This document shows, in pieces, positions 18,415-27,772 of a DNA stretch of 64,000 bases (positions within the stretch are counted from its first letter, which is position 1; the number at the start of each line of letters is the position of its first letter). The position numbers and the translations under genes are program-made. This DNA comes from Rhodanobacter sp. Root480 (GTDB taxonomy: Bacteria; Pseudomonadota; Gammaproteobacteria; Xanthomonadales; Rhodanobacteraceae): NCBI RefSeq assembly GCF_001426645.1, contig NZ_LMEX01000001.1, positions 1,130,755 to 1,194,754 of the forward strand, written 5' to 3'. The notes under the pieces are model-generated. The model searched no databases, was not told the origin of the DNA, and worked only from the letters and a program-made list of their open reading frames with translations.

Positions 18415-18912
18415 ATGAAGAACGACGCGCCGAACCAGGGTGACCTGCGCAAGCTTGGAGAGCTCATCGACGATATCGAGGTGGCGATGCTGACCACGCG
18501 GGCCGCGGACAATTCACTGGTCAGCCGCCCGCTGGAAACGCTCAAGCTGGACGCGAACGGAGAGCTGATTTTCTTTACCGCCGCCAACAGCCACAAGGTG
18601 GCGGAACTCACCGACGACCATGAGGTGAATCTCGCCTACGCGCACCCGGGCGAGCATCGCTACGTGTCGGTACGCGGCCGAGCCCGCATGGATCGGGACG
18701 CCGACACCATCAATGAACTCTGGTCGCCCGCGCAAAAGGTGTTTTTCCCCGACGGCAAGGACGATCCCAACCTGATGGTGCTGCGCGTGCAGGTACGCGA
18801 TGCCAGTTATTGGGAGGCAGGGAATTTCGTCGAACGGGCGCTCGACCTGGCGCGCGGCATGATCAGCGACGCGCCCGGCGACATCGGCGAGCACGGCCAT
18901 CTGGAAGGCTGA
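18415..18912 (+). CDS. pyridoxamine 5'-phosphate oxidase-like (general stress protein 26 type)
   Basis: A 165-residue split beta-barrel protein of the PNPOx-like superfamily, resembling general stress protein 26: VAMLTTRAADNSLVSRPLE, ELIFFTAANSHKVAELTDD and VNLAYAHPGEHRYVSVRGRA. Such proteins bind FMN, FAD or F420; the ligand here is not determinable. The start ATG 18415 follows GGAGTCC. It stands alone between kynU and a REP-like element, 95 bases after kynU. Confidence 0.85.
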   Translation: MKNDAPNQGDLRKLGELIDDIEVAMLTTRAADNSLVSRPLETLKLDANGELIFFTAANSHKVAELTDDHEVNLAYAHPGEHRYVSVRGRARMDRDADTINELWSPAQKVFFPDGKDDPNLMVLRVQVRDASYWEAGNFVERALDLARGMISDAPGDIGEHGHLEG

Positions 18913-18950
18913 ATCACCGCGTCCGCCCCCATGCCCTACCAGGCGAGCGT

Positions 18951-19022
18951 GCAGGAGCGCACCCTGTGCGCGATGCTCTTCGTTACCCAACCAAAGGCAT
19001 CGCGCACACGGTGCGCTCCTAC
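18951..19022. repeat. REP-like inverted repeat downstream of proA
   Basis: Arms 18953-18975 and 18998-19020 are near-perfect reverse complements with the core GGAGCGCACCCTGTGCGCGA and a spacer of about 22 bases. It lies between two convergent genes (the stress-protein-like gene and proA), where it can serve as a two-way mRNA end. Confidence 0.85.
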
Positions 19023-19036
19023 AAATCCACGCGTCC

Positions 19037-20299
19037 CTACGCGCGACTTTGCGGATGCCGCACCTGGCCGTCCCCGCGCACCACGAAACGTTCGATAGTG
19101 AGCGACTCGGCACCCATCGGGCCGTAGGCGTGCAGGCGCGTGGTGGAAATGCCGATTTCCGAACCCAGCCCCAATTCGCCACCATCGGAGAAACGCGACG
19201 ACGCGTTGACCATCACCACCGCACTGCGCAGCGCGTGCACGAATGCGTCGGCCGTCCCCTGGTCGGTGGTGGCGATGACCTCGGTGTGATCGGAGCCGTA
19301 GCGGCGGATATGCGCGATGGCATCGTCCGCGCTATCCACCACACGAATGGCCAGGATCAGGTCGAGGAATTCGGCGGCGTAGTCGTCCTCGCTGGCGACG
19401 GCCATGTCCGGCACCTGCTCGCGGCTGCGTTCGTCGCCGCGCAGTTCGACACCGCGCTGGCGCAGCGCTGCCGCGGCCTTCGGCAGGAACTCGGCGGCCA
19501 CATCGCGATGTACCAGCAGCGTCTCCAGCGCGTTGCATACACCGGGCCGCGAAGTCTTGCCGTCGATCAGCAGATCCAGCGCGAGCGTGAGGTCCGCTGC
19601 CTTGTCCACGTAGAGATGGCAGACGCCCTTGTAGTGCTTGATCACCGGCACGCGCGCGTGTTCGGTGACGAAACGGATCAGGCCTTCGCCGCCGCGCGGG
19701 ATGGCCAGGTCGATGATGTCGGCCAGCTGCAGCAGTTCGACCATCGTCTCGCGGCGCAAATCTTCGACGAGAGTGACGGCCGCGGCGGGAATGCCATGCT
19801 TCTGCAGCGCCACATGCAGCGCTGCCGCGATCGCGGTGTTCGAATGCAGCGCTTCGGAACCACCGCGCAGGATCACCGCATTGCCGGCCTTCAGGCACAG
19901 CGCCGCGGCATCGGCGGTGACGTTGGGACGTGCTTCGTAAATCATCGTGATCACGCCCAGCGGAATGCGCACGCGCTCGATCGCCAGCCCGTTGGGCAGT
20001 TGATCGCGCCGCGTCACCTGGCCCACCGGATCAGGCAGGTCGGCCACCTCGCGCACGGCGTTGGCGATGGTCGCGACGCGCCCCGCATCCAGACGCAGCC
20101 GGTCGAGCATCGCGCCCTGCACGCCCTTGGCGGCGGCCTGCGCCATGTCCTTTTCGTTGGCGGCAAGGATGGTATCGGTCTGGCTGTCGATCGCCTGGGC
20201 CATGTCCAGCAGCAGCAGGCGCCGGGCAGTGTTGTCGAGCGCCGCGATGGCGGTGGCGGCGTCGCGGCAGGCCAGGGCCTGGGTACGGATGTCGCTCAT
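19037..20299 (-). CDS. proA: gamma-glutamyl phosphate reductase
   Basis: A 420-residue NADPH-dependent enzyme of the aldehyde dehydrogenase fold that reduces glutamyl 5-phosphate to glutamate semialdehyde in proline synthesis. The family segments [35 protein letters not shown] and the catalytic cysteine in [13 protein letters not shown] are all present, as is [17 protein letters not shown]. Its start overlaps the stop of proB1 by 4 bases, so the kinase and reductase, which act together on an unstable intermediate, are coupled. It is the last gene of the arg-pro run. Confidence 0.97.
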   Translation of the reverse strand: MSDIRTQALACRDAATAIAALDNTARRLLLLDMAQAIDSQTDTILAANEKDMAQAAAKGVQGAMLDRLRLDAGRVATIANAVREVADLPDPVGQVTRRDQLPNGLAIERVRIPLGVITMIYEARPNVTADAAALCLKAGNAVILRGGSEALHSNTAIAAALHVALQKHGIPAAAVTLVEDLRRETMVELLQLADIIDLAIPRGGEGLIRFVTEHARVPVIKHYKGVCHLYVDKAADLTLALDLLIDGKTSRPGVCNALETLLVHRDVAAEFLPKAAAALRQRGVELRGDERSREQVPDMAVASEDDYAAEFLDLILAIRVVDSADDAIAHIRRYGSDHTEVIATTDQGTADAFVHALRSAVVMVNASSRFSDGGELGLGSEIGISTTRLHAYGPMGAESLTIERFVVRGDGQVRHPQSRA

Positions 20300-21474
20300 G
20301 CGTATTCTCCTGTCAGCAACCCGGTATCGCCCAGCGTGGCCAGGTCGTCGCGATGGACGACGTTTTCGCCATAGCTGTAACCGAGCCGGTCGCCGATGTC
20401 CCGGGTGTGGGTTCGTGCGATGCGATTGATTTCCGCCGCGCCATATTGCGCGATGCCGCGGGCGATGACGTGCAGCATGCCATCATCGCCGCCCGTGACG
20501 ATCTCGACCATGTCGCCACGCTGGAACATGCCATCCGCACGGATGATGCCCATGGGCAGCAACGATGCCCCCTCGCGCACGATGGCGTGCGCGGCGCCGG
20601 CATCGACGTGGATATGGCCCGTCACCGCCGGCATGTGCCGCAGCCAGTATTTGCGCGCATGCAGGCGGGTGGCGCTGGTATGCAGCAGCGTGCCGCGCAG
20701 CTGGCCGCGCGCAAGCAGGCTCACCACTTCGCTGTCGCGGCCGTTGAACAGCGCGGTCTGGATGCCCGCCGTCGCGGCTTTCTCCGCCGCCTCCAGCTTG
20801 GTACGCATGCCGCCCGTGCCTACGGACGATCCGGCGCAACCTGCCATCGCCATGATCCCGGTAGTGAGTTCGAGCACTTCGTTGACTGGCTCGGCATCGG
20901 GATTCGTGCGCGGGTCGGCCGTATACAGGCCGTCGATGTCGGTGGCGATCAGCAGCAGGTCGGCGTCGACCAGTGCCGCCACGATGGCCGCGAGATTGTC
21001 GTTGTCGCCCAGGGTGAGCTCGTCGATGGCCACGGTATCGTTCTCGTTCACCACGGGCATGATCTTGTAGTTGAGCAGCTCGCTCAGCGTGGCGCGCGCG
21101 TTGAGGTAGCGGCGCCGGTCGCGCAGGTCGTCATGGGTCAACAGCACCTGCGCCAGCGGATGGTCGAACAGGCGTTGCCACAACGCCACGGTCTGCGTCT
21201 GGCCCAGCGCCGCCATGGCCTGCCGGGCGGCATTGCTGGTGTCTTCGTGGGAATGGTCGCGCAGCATCAGGCGGCCGGCGGCGACGGCGCCCGACGACAC
21301 CAGCACGATCTCGCGACCGTCGGCGTGGCAGGCTGAAATGAATTGTGCAAGGCCCAGGGCGTAGCGCGTACTGAGTCCGCCAGTGTCGGCGGCGAGCAGG
21401 CTGCTACCCACTTTCAATACGGCGCGCCGCCATGGCGGCAGGGTTTGTGGTGTGAATGGTCGTGTCTGGGTCAT
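20296..21474 (-). CDS. proB: glutamate 5-kinase, copy 1
   Basis: A 392-residue enzyme that phosphorylates glutamate at the gamma carboxyl, the first step of proline synthesis. It has the amino-acid kinase domain ([57 protein letters not shown]) and a C-terminal PUA domain from about residue 290. The start has AGAGGACG upstream. It is coupled to proA. A second full glutamate 5-kinase gene lies 90 bases upstream; the two proteins are clearly homologous along their length but diverged. Confidence 0.95.
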   Translation of the reverse strand: MTQTRPFTPQTLPPWRRAVLKVGSSLLAADTGGLSTRYALGLAQFISACHADGREIVLVSSGAVAAGRLMLRDHSHEDTSNAARQAMAALGQTQTVALWQRLFDHPLAQVLLTHDDLRDRRRYLNARATLSELLNYKIMPVVNENDTVAIDELTLGDNDNLAAIVAALVDADLLLIATDIDGLYTADPRTNPDAEPVNEVLELTTGIMAMAGCAGSSVGTGGMRTKLEAAEKAATAGIQTALFNGRDSEVVSLLARGQLRGTLLHTSATRLHARKYWLRHMPAVTGHIHVDAGAAHAIVREGASLLPMGIIRADGMFQRGDMVEIVTGGDDGMLHVIARGIAQYGAAEINRIARTHTRDIGDRLGYSYGENVVHRDDLATLGDTGLLTGEYA

Positions 21475-21564
21475 CGTCCTCTACAAGTGGCCAAGGGAAA
21501 TGCAACGTCGTGAATCCCGCATTTTAACCGATGCCCGCCGAGGGGTCGGCGGGGTGACTTCCAG

Positions 21565-22734
21565 CTAGCGCTGCGGCAACGCATCGCCGGTGGCATCAGT
21601 GAGGGTCGCCATGTCGTCGCGGTGCACTACCTCGTCGCCATAGCTGTAGCCGAGCACGGTTTCAATCTCGCGGCTGTGCCGGCCCGCCAGGCGTCGCACC
21701 TCGGCGGCCGAGTACTGGCTCAACCCACGCGCCACCGATTGGCCGTCCATATCGATAATCTCGACCAGGTCGCCGCGATGAAACTCGCCCTCGGCTCCGG
21801 TCATGCCACCAGGCAGCAGCGAGGCGTGGCCGCCAGCCAGCGCGCGTGCCGCGCCTGTGTCGATACGGATGCTGCCGGGTGCGGCGGGCGCGTGACGCAG
21901 CCAGTGCTTGCGCGCATGCATGCGCGTGCTTGCCGCGGCAACAAGGGTACCGTGCAACACGCCATGCTGCAGCGCCTCTACCGTGGCGGCGTCGCGGCCG
22001 CTGAACAATGCGGTGGGAATGCCGGCGGTTGCCGCGCGCGCCGCCGCCTGCAACTTGGTACGCATGCCGCCGGTGCCAACCTTGCTGCCGCTGCCGCCGG
22101 CCATCGCCATGATCTGCGGGGTCAGGGCGGGAATCTGCGCGAACGGCACGGCATCAGGGTGATGCCGGGGATCGGCGCTGTACAGCGCATCGACGTCGGA
22201 CGCGATCAACAGCAGGTCGGCATCGACCAGGGTGGCCACGATGGCGGCCAGGTTGTCATTGTCGCCCAGCTTCAACTCATCCACCGACACGGTGTCGTTC
22301 TCGTTGATCACCGGCAACACATCCAGCGCCAGCAGCTCGCGCAAGGTGGCACGCGCGTTGAGATAGCGGCGGCGATTGCGCACATCGTCGTGGGTCAGCA
22401 GCACTTGGGCCACCGACTGCGACGCCAGCGATTGCCACAGCGCGATCATCGGCGCCTGCCCTAGCGCCGCCAGCGCCTGTCGCGCCGCGATATCCGGGCC
22501 CGCGCCCGACTTCGCCCGCAACATGGCCCGTCCGGCGGCCACGGCGCCCGAAGACACCAGCACCACCTGACGGCCCGCGCGATGGCTGGCCGCCATGAAA
22601 TCCGCCAGCGCGGCCGCGTACTGCGGCGTAAGCCCGCCGCCATCGGCCGCCAGCAGGTTGCTGCCGACTTTCAGCACGGCCCGCTTCCACGGGGGTAGCG
22701 GCTGGGCGGGCAAGCTTCGGGTTGCCGGATTCAT
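21565..22734 (-). CDS. glutamate 5-kinase, copy 2 (tandem paralogue)
   Basis: A 389-residue glutamate 5-kinase with the same kinase-plus-PUA layout as its neighbour: [42 protein letters not shown] and [15 protein letters not shown]. All motifs I can check are intact, so it is not an obvious pseudogene. By eye the two copies share well over half their residues. The start has GGGAAGCGAGCG upstream. Being uncoupled from proA, it may differ in proline feedback control or serve another pool; that is inference. Confidence 0.92.
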   Translation of the reverse strand: MNPATRSLPAQPLPPWKRAVLKVGSNLLAADGGGLTPQYAAALADFMAASHRAGRQVVLVSSGAVAAGRAMLRAKSGAGPDIAARQALAALGQAPMIALWQSLASQSVAQVLLTHDDVRNRRRYLNARATLRELLALDVLPVINENDTVSVDELKLGDNDNLAAIVATLVDADLLLIASDVDALYSADPRHHPDAVPFAQIPALTPQIMAMAGGSGSKVGTGGMRTKLQAAARAATAGIPTALFSGRDAATVEALQHGVLHGTLVAAASTRMHARKHWLRHAPAAPGSIRIDTGAARALAGGHASLLPGGMTGAEGEFHRGDLVEIIDMDGQSVARGLSQYSAAEVRRLAGRHSREIETVLGYSYGDEVVHRDDMATLTDATGDALPQR

Positions 22735-22891
22735 CGCTCGCTTCCCGACAGAACGATCGAGGTGGAACAGGCAAACATGCGGACGACCGGATGGACGCCT
22801 GGACGTCCATGATGCCGCATGCCCGCACGATGCAACGCCTTTGCCGAATGGACTGTGGACATCTCCCCTTCCCTCTCCATGCCGATCTTGT

Positions 22892-24187
22892 TCAGCCGCG
22901 TATGGCGTCGAGGCGCTGTTGCACCTGGTCGAGCTTCAGGTCATGGCCTGAACCGGGTGAGACGCGCGCTTCCAGGCTGGACTCGGGAGTGCGCCCGGCA
23001 CCGGCCGCGCTGGCGGCTTCGGCGGCGGCGCGATAGGCATCGCGAAACGGCACGCCAGCCGCTGCCTGCTCGATCGCCACGTCGGTGGCATACATCGACG
23101 GCTCGATCGCCGCGCGCATGGCCGGCTCGTTCCACTGGAAACGCGCCAGCAGGTCGGGCACCAGCTCCAGCGCCGACAAACCGTGCGTCACGCCATGAAA
23201 CAGCGAGCCCTTGGAAAACTGCAGGTCGCGCTGATAACCCGAGGGCAGCGACAGCAACTGCTCGATCTCGCAGCGCGCCGCCGCCACGCTGGCATAGCTG
23301 GCGCGCAGCAATTCGATCACGTCCGGATTGCGCTTGTTCGGCATGATCGAGCTGCCGGTGGTGTACTCGGCCGGCAGTTTCACGAAATTGAATTCGGCGG
23401 TGGTGAACAGCGACAGATCCCACGCCATGCGGCGCAGGTCCAGCAGTGCGCTGGCGATGGATTCCAGCACCGCCATCTCGAATTTTCCCCGCGACAGTTG
23501 CGCATAGACCGGCGACACCTGCATGCGGGAGAAGCCCAGCGCCTGCGTGGTGTGCGCGCGATCCAGCGGAAGATTCACGCCATAGCCGGCCGCGGTGCCC
23601 AGCGGGTTGGCGTCGATCCACACGGCGGTCTGCTGCGCGCGCAGCGCGTTGTCGGTGAAACCCTCGGCAAATCCGGCGAACCACATCGCGGTGGACGACA
23701 CCACGGCACGCTGCAAGTGCGTATAGCCCGGCAGCGGCAACGTCGGTTCCGCCGCACGATCCAGGCAGACCTGGGCGATGTCGTGGCACAGCGTCTGCAG
23801 CGTGGCCAGCTTTTCCTTCAGCCAAAGCCGGGTGGCCACCAGGATCTGGTCGTTGCGGCTGCGCCCGGTATGCACGCGGCGGCCGGCGTCACCGAGCCGT
23901 TCGGTAAGTCGCGCCTCGATCGCGGAATGGCCGTCTTCATGGCGCTCATCCAGCACGAACACACCGCTGCGGAAATCCTCGGCCAGCGCATCCAACTCGC
24001 GCTTCAGCGCCGCCGCCTCGTCCGCGCCGACCACGCCGATGTTCGCCAGGCCTTCCACATGCGCCTTGCTGGCGGTGATGTCATGCAGGAAAAACTCGCG
24101 GTCCAGCAACACGTCGTTGCCGGCCAGGAACTGCATGATCTTCGCATCGATCTTGATGCCGTCTTTTTGCCAGAGGGGCTGGGTCAT
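22892..24187 (-). CDS. argH: argininosuccinate lyase
   Basis: A 431-residue member of the aspartase/fumarase superfamily that splits argininosuccinate to arginine and fumarate. The conserved regions are [27 protein letters not shown] and the signature loop [12 protein letters not shown], which differs from the usual MPQKKNP form but keeps the catalytic serine. AGGA lies 11 bases before ATG 24187. It follows argC after 84 bases holding a REP-like hairpin and precedes proB2 by 157 bases in which I see no gene. Confidence 0.95.
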   Translation of the reverse strand: MTQPLWQKDGIKIDAKIMQFLAGNDVLLDREFFLHDITASKAHVEGLANIGVVGADEAAALKRELDALAEDFRSGVFVLDERHEDGHSAIEARLTERLGDAGRRVHTGRSRNDQILVATRLWLKEKLATLQTLCHDIAQVCLDRAAEPTLPLPGYTHLQRAVVSSTAMWFAGFAEGFTDNALRAQQTAVWIDANPLGTAAGYGVNLPLDRAHTTQALGFSRMQVSPVYAQLSRGKFEMAVLESIASALLDLRRMAWDLSLFTTAEFNFVKLPAEYTTGSSIMPNKRNPDVIELLRASYASVAAARCEIEQLLSLPSGYQRDLQFSKGSLFHGVTHGLSALELVPDLLARFQWNEPAMRAAIEPSMYATDVAIEQAAAGVPFRDAYRAAAEAASAAGAGRTPESSLEARVSPGSGHDLKLDQVQQRLDAIRG

Positions 24188-24200
24188 CGTAGGAAATCCT

Positions 24201-24277
24201 GTAGGAGCGCACCCTGTGCGCGATGGCTTGATGAGGCCTTGTGGAAGAGCTTTCGCGCACGGGGTGTGCTCCTACAC
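24201..24277. repeat. REP-like inverted repeat overlapping the argC stop codon
   Basis: The left part (from 24201) reads GTAGGAGCGCACCCTGTGCG and the right part (24254-24276) is its imperfect complement ending CTCCTACA. On the minus strand the TAG in TGTAGGAGC at 24274-24272 is the argC stop codon, so the repeat sets the argC C-terminus. Confidence 0.85.
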
Positions 24278-25225
24278 CGGTATGCCGGTGTACTCGTCCA
24301 CGCCCAGCACGCGGTTGATGTTCTGCATGGCCTGGGTGGCGGCGCCTTTCAGCAGGTTGTCCAGCGTCGCCACCACGACTACCCGCTTGCCATCGGCCGA
24401 GACCGCAAAACCGCCGACTTCGGCACGATGCGTGTGGGCCACGCGACTCACCCACGGCGCTTCGTCGGTGACATCCACCAGCTTTTCGCCGTCGTAGGCG
24501 GCGTGGAAGCGCGCCAGCACATCCTCGCGCTTCACCGAACGCGACAAGTACAGGTTGGTGGTGACGGTAAGCCCGCGGAAATGCGGTGCCACGTGCGGCA
24601 TGAATTCCACCGGCAGGCCGAGATGGCGACTGGCCTCCTTCTCGTGCATGTGGCCAGTCAATGCATACGGCATCAGGTTGTCGCGCAGCTTTTCCGGATC
24701 GTTCTTGTCCGACGGCGTGGTGCCGGCGCCGGAGTAACCCGATACGCCGAAGCACACCGGCGGCGCGGCCAGCAGATCCTTCAGCGGTGTTACCGAAAGC
24801 TCGATCGCGGTGGCATAGCAACCGGGGTTGCTGATGCGCTTTTCGCCGCGCCAGCGACCGCGGGTCAGCTCGGGCAGGCCATAATACCAATGGTCATCGA
24901 AGCGGTAATCCGCCGACAGGTCGAGCAGCAGCGTGTCGGGCCGGCTGGCCTCGATCGCGGCCACGTACGGCGCCGCCTTGCCATTGGGCAACGCCAGGAT
25001 CACCACGTCAGCCTTCTGCGCCGCCACGGCGTCGGCGTCGAGGCTGGCGTAGCGCAGCTCACCGGCAAAACCCTCGACGTGATCGGCCACGCGCTCGCCA
25101 TCGAGTTCGCGCGAGGAGACGAAGGACAGCTCCAGCGCCGGGTGCGCCGCGATGAGGCGGATCAACTCCATGCCGGTGTGGCCGCGTGCGCCCACGATGC
25201 CGATGCTCTTTTTTTCCGTGCTCAT
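24272..25225 (-). CDS. argC: N-acetyl-gamma-glutamyl-phosphate reductase
   Basis: A 317-residue NADPH-dependent reductase making N-acetylglutamate semialdehyde. The N-terminal Rossmann stretch [20 protein letters not shown], the catalytic cysteine in [15 protein letters not shown] and the segment [10 protein letters not shown] are typical. ATG 25225 overlaps the TGA of argB by 4 bases; an upstream in-frame ATG at 25276 lies inside argB and is rejected. Its stop codon falls within a REP-like repeat. Confidence 0.95.
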   Translation of the reverse strand: MSTEKKSIGIVGARGHTGMELIRLIAAHPALELSFVSSRELDGERVADHVEGFAGELRYASLDADAVAAQKADVVILALPNGKAAPYVAAIEASRPDTLLLDLSADYRFDDHWYYGLPELTRGRWRGEKRISNPGCYATAIELSVTPLKDLLAAPPVCFGVSGYSGAGTTPSDKNDPEKLRDNLMPYALTGHMHEKEASRHLGLPVEFMPHVAPHFRGLTVTTNLYLSRSVKREDVLARFHAAYDGEKLVDVTDEAPWVSRVAHTHRAEVGGFAVSADGKRVVVVATLDNLLKGAATQAMQNINRVLGVDEYTGIPV

Positions 25226-26544
25226 GATTCCCGATCCAGCAGTGTCGGCTGCCGCGTGGCGCAATGGGCCACGCAACGGCCGATGTCATCGAAATTGTCC
25301 AGCCCGTACCAGAACACCTTCCAGCGCTCCTGCTTGAGGCTGCCGTCGGACTCGGCGTAATAGAACGGGTTGATCGCGTTGCCGTGGCGCGAACGCCAGA
25401 ACAGCCGCGGATGCGCCTCGCGCATCACCTGCCACACGGCGCGACCCAGGCCTTCGCCCTGCGCGTCGTCGAGCACCGCGAATTTGTCGAGATACGGCAT
25501 ACCGCCCTCTTCGGTGAGGATCATCGCGGCGCGGTAATTCTCGCTGACGTAAACACAACGCGGCTTGGTGCGCTCGAAGTAGTCGGCCACCAGCATGCGA
25601 CCGAAACTGGACTCGATCAGCGCGCGCAGCCGATCCAGGTCGATGCCTTCCCACGAGTCGTATTTCAGGACGCGCTCACCGCGACGCACCAGCGTGCCCG
25701 AACCCTTGTGGGTGAACAGCTCCTTGGCCAGCTCGGACGGCCGCGTGATCGACACCGACGAGGTCAGCGGCAGGTCCGACAACAGGTCGGCGATCTGCTC
25801 GATCTTCAGCCGCATGCCGCCGTTGATCCACGGCTGCGCCATCAGGTGGTCGTACTCGGTGCTGAGGTTGATCGAATCGATCACCTTGCCCTTCTCGTCC
25901 AGCAAGCCGCCGGTGCCGGTGAGGAACACGATCTTGTACGGCTGCAGCACGCGCACCAGCTCGTTGGCAGCGAAGTCGGCGTTGATGTTGAGGATCTGCC
26001 CGCTCGGCGTTTCGCCGAGGCTGGCGATCACCGGGATCGAACCGGCACGCAGGCTGGCATCGATCGGTGCCAGGTTGATGCTGTCCACCTTGCCGACCAG
26101 GCCGTACACGGACTGATCCAGGTAGCTGGACGCGAACACGCCCGACGGCACCGAGGTGGCACGCGCGTCCATGCCTTGCAACGCTTCCACCAGCCGCAGG
26201 TTCTGCGCCTGGAACACCTTGCGCACGATTGCCAGCGCTTCGGGCGAGGTGACCCGCAGGCCGTTGACGGTCTCCTTCACGATGCCGGCGGCAGCCAGTT
26301 CCTCGTCCAGTTGCGGCCCGGCGCCGTGCAGCACGATCGGCGTCAAACCCACTTGCTGCAGGAAGGTCAGCGACGAGGTCAACGCGGACAGGTCGTCGCG
26401 CAGCACCGCGCCGCCGACTTTCACCACGGCAAAGCGCTTGGCGTCCAGCTGCGAGAAGCGCTTCAGGTACTGCTGAATTTCCTTCGCGCTGCCCATGCTC
26501 GAAAGCAGGCGCACGATGGTCTGACGGGTACTCTTGTTATGCAT
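25222..26544 (-). CDS. argB: bifunctional N-acetylglutamate kinase/synthase (fused ArgB-NAGS)
   Basis: A 440-residue fusion catalysing the first two arginine-specific steps. Residues from about 40 to 280 form the amino-acid kinase domain ([41 protein letters not shown]). From about 295 onwards lies a GNAT-type N-acetylglutamate synthase domain of the vertebrate-like kind ([38 protein letters not shown]). This bifunctional protein is known from xanthomonads. ATG 26544 overlaps the argE stop by 8 bases; a GTG two codons earlier is possible, and a much longer frame reaching 26874 is only an open antisense-type extension. Arginine feedback on such enzymes is known for the family. Confidence 0.95.
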   Translation of the reverse strand: MHNKSTRQTIVRLLSSMGSAKEIQQYLKRFSQLDAKRFAVVKVGGAVLRDDLSALTSSLTFLQQVGLTPIVLHGAGPQLDEELAAAGIVKETVNGLRVTSPEALAIVRKVFQAQNLRLVEALQGMDARATSVPSGVFASSYLDQSVYGLVGKVDSINLAPIDASLRAGSIPVIASLGETPSGQILNINADFAANELVRVLQPYKIVFLTGTGGLLDEKGKVIDSINLSTEYDHLMAQPWINGGMRLKIEQIADLLSDLPLTSSVSITRPSELAKELFTHKGSGTLVRRGERVLKYDSWEGIDLDRLRALIESSFGRMLVADYFERTKPRCVYVSENYRAAMILTEEGGMPYLDKFAVLDDAQGEGLGRAVWQVMREAHPRLFWRSRHGNAINPFYYAESDGSLKQERWKVFWYGLDNFDDIGRCVAHCATRQPTLLDRES

Positions 26545-27742
26545 TTCCACGATCGACGATCCGGTAGATGGTTTCTGCGTACTGCTGCAATTGGTCCAGC
26601 GCAACCCATTCGTCGGCGCTGTGCGCCTGGGCGATGTCGCCGGGGCCATAGACGAAGGCGGTATAGCCAGCGGCGGAGAACAGCGCCGCTTCGGTCCAGA
26701 AGTCCACCGCGTTGCCGACCGGGATACCCAGCTCGTCGGCCAGGTCGCGCGCGCGCAGGCGGCGCTCCTCGGCCCGCGCCGTGTCGCCTGCCGGCAGCGA
26801 AGGGCCGCGGAAGGTCTCCTCGAAATGCGCAGGCGCCGGTTCGGCCAAGGCGCGGAAGCTGTCCAGCAGGCCATCAGGCTGCATCGTGGGCAGCGGCCGC
26901 ATGCCGAAGCGCAGCTCGGCGCTGGGCGCGATCATGTTGGCCTTGATGCCGCCTTCGATACGGCCAATGTTGAAGCGCAGACCGGTGAGGCCGCCGAAAC
27001 GCTCATGCGACTGCGCGTCCACGAAATCCAGCGCCGCGTCACCCCAACGCACCGCCTGGTGCAGCGCGCTGTCGCTGGCCTTCTGCTCGCCTGACGCGTG
27101 GCCGGCATGGCCGGCGAAGCGCATCAGCACCGACTGGATGCCGCGATGCGCCAGCACGGCCTCACCCTTGGTCGGCTCGGCAATGATCACTGCTTGATAG
27201 CTCCCCTCTCCCTTTGGGAGAGGGGTCGGGGGAGAGGGTACGGCCGGAGTCATACCGTTCGCTCCACCCTCACCCCGACCCTCTCCCACAGGGAGAGGGG
27301 GAAAAGCACGGAGAAAACCCGCGATGCACCGCGGATCGTTGGCTTCCTCATCGGTGGAGAACAACAGCGCCATGTCGCCGTCGCTGGCATTGGCCACGGC
27401 CACCAACGCCGCCGCCGCGCCCTTGATGTCACAGGCACCAAGGCCGATCGCCCGATCCGACGTGACACGCAACGCATGCGGATCGGCCGTCCACGCCGGC
27501 GAATCCGGCACCGTATCCAGATGCACGTTGAACAGGTATTTCGGCGCGCCGCGCACGGCATGCAGGCTCACCGCGCCGGCGCCGTGATCGGTCACGGTCA
27601 CGTCGAAGCCGGGCAACTGAGCGCGCAGGTAATCGAAGATGCCGCCAGTGTCGACCACCCGCGGTGGGTTACGCGTGTCGAAACCCACCAGCGCACGCAG
27701 GTGCTCCAGCGTCGCCTCAAGCAGCGTATCGCTCTTGACCAT
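26537..27742 (-). CDS. argE: M20-family deacetylase, N-acetyl-L-citrulline (or acetylornithine) deacetylase, with repeat insertion
   Basis: A 401-residue zinc peptidase-like enzyme. Given the argF' upstream it should deacetylate N-acetylcitrulline to citrulline. Metal-site regions are visible: [27 protein letters not shown] and [11 protein letters not shown]. Between FLRAF and [19 protein letters not shown] sits about 35 extra residues rich in Pro, Gly and Glu ([12 protein letters not shown] ... [10 protein letters not shown]), encoded by a palindromic repeat at 27200-27303 and translated in frame. ATG 27742 is chosen; an in-frame ATG at 27763 would add seven residues derived wholly from a GGGAAT repeat that also ends argG. 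The gene overlaps argB by 8 bases. Confidence 0.88.
   Translation of the reverse strand: MVKSDTLLEATLEHLRALVGFDTRNPPRVVDTGGIFDYLRAQLPGFDVTVTDHGAGAVSLHAVRGAPKYLFNVHLDTVPDSPAWTADPHALRVTSDRAIGLGACDIKGAAAALVAVANASDGDMALLFSTDEEANDPRCIAGFLRAFPPLPVGEGRGEGGANGMTPAVPSPPTPLPKGEGSYQAVIIAEPTKGEAVLAHRGIQSVLMRFAGHAGHASGEQKASDSALHQAVRWGDAALDFVDAQSHERFGGLTGLRFNIGRIEGGIKANMIAPSAELRFGMRPLPTMQPDGLLDSFRALAEPAPAHFEETFRGPSLPAGDTARAEERRLRARDLADELGIPVGNAVDFWTEAALFSAAGYTAFVYGPGDIAQAHSADEWVALDQLQQYAETIYRIVDRGNA
27200..27303. repeat. CCCTCTCCC-type palindromic repeat inside argE
   Basis: Two complementary composite arms, CCCTCTCCCTTTGGGAGAGG around 27204-27223 and CCCTCTCCCACAGGGAGAGG around 27280-27299, flank about 55 bases. 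Elements of this kind are common between genes in GC-rich proteobacteria; here the element lies within codons of argE and keeps the frame open. Confidence 0.88.
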
Positions 27743-27772
27743 TCCCGATTCCCTATTCTCCATTCCCGGTCC
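27741..27772. repeat. GGGAAT-type repeat arm at the argG-argE junction
   Basis: The plus strand reads as a series of ATTCCC units (ATTCCCGATTCCCTATTCTC and on). On the minus strand it encodes the last residues and the TAG stop (27755-27753) of argG and the two possible argE starts (27763 and 27742). Confidence 0.8.

Noticed and set aside
25222-26874. A longer 550-residue ArgB start
   Set aside because: The extra 110 codons run through argE on the same strand and have shadow-type composition; the coupled ATG at 26544 gives the family N-terminus.
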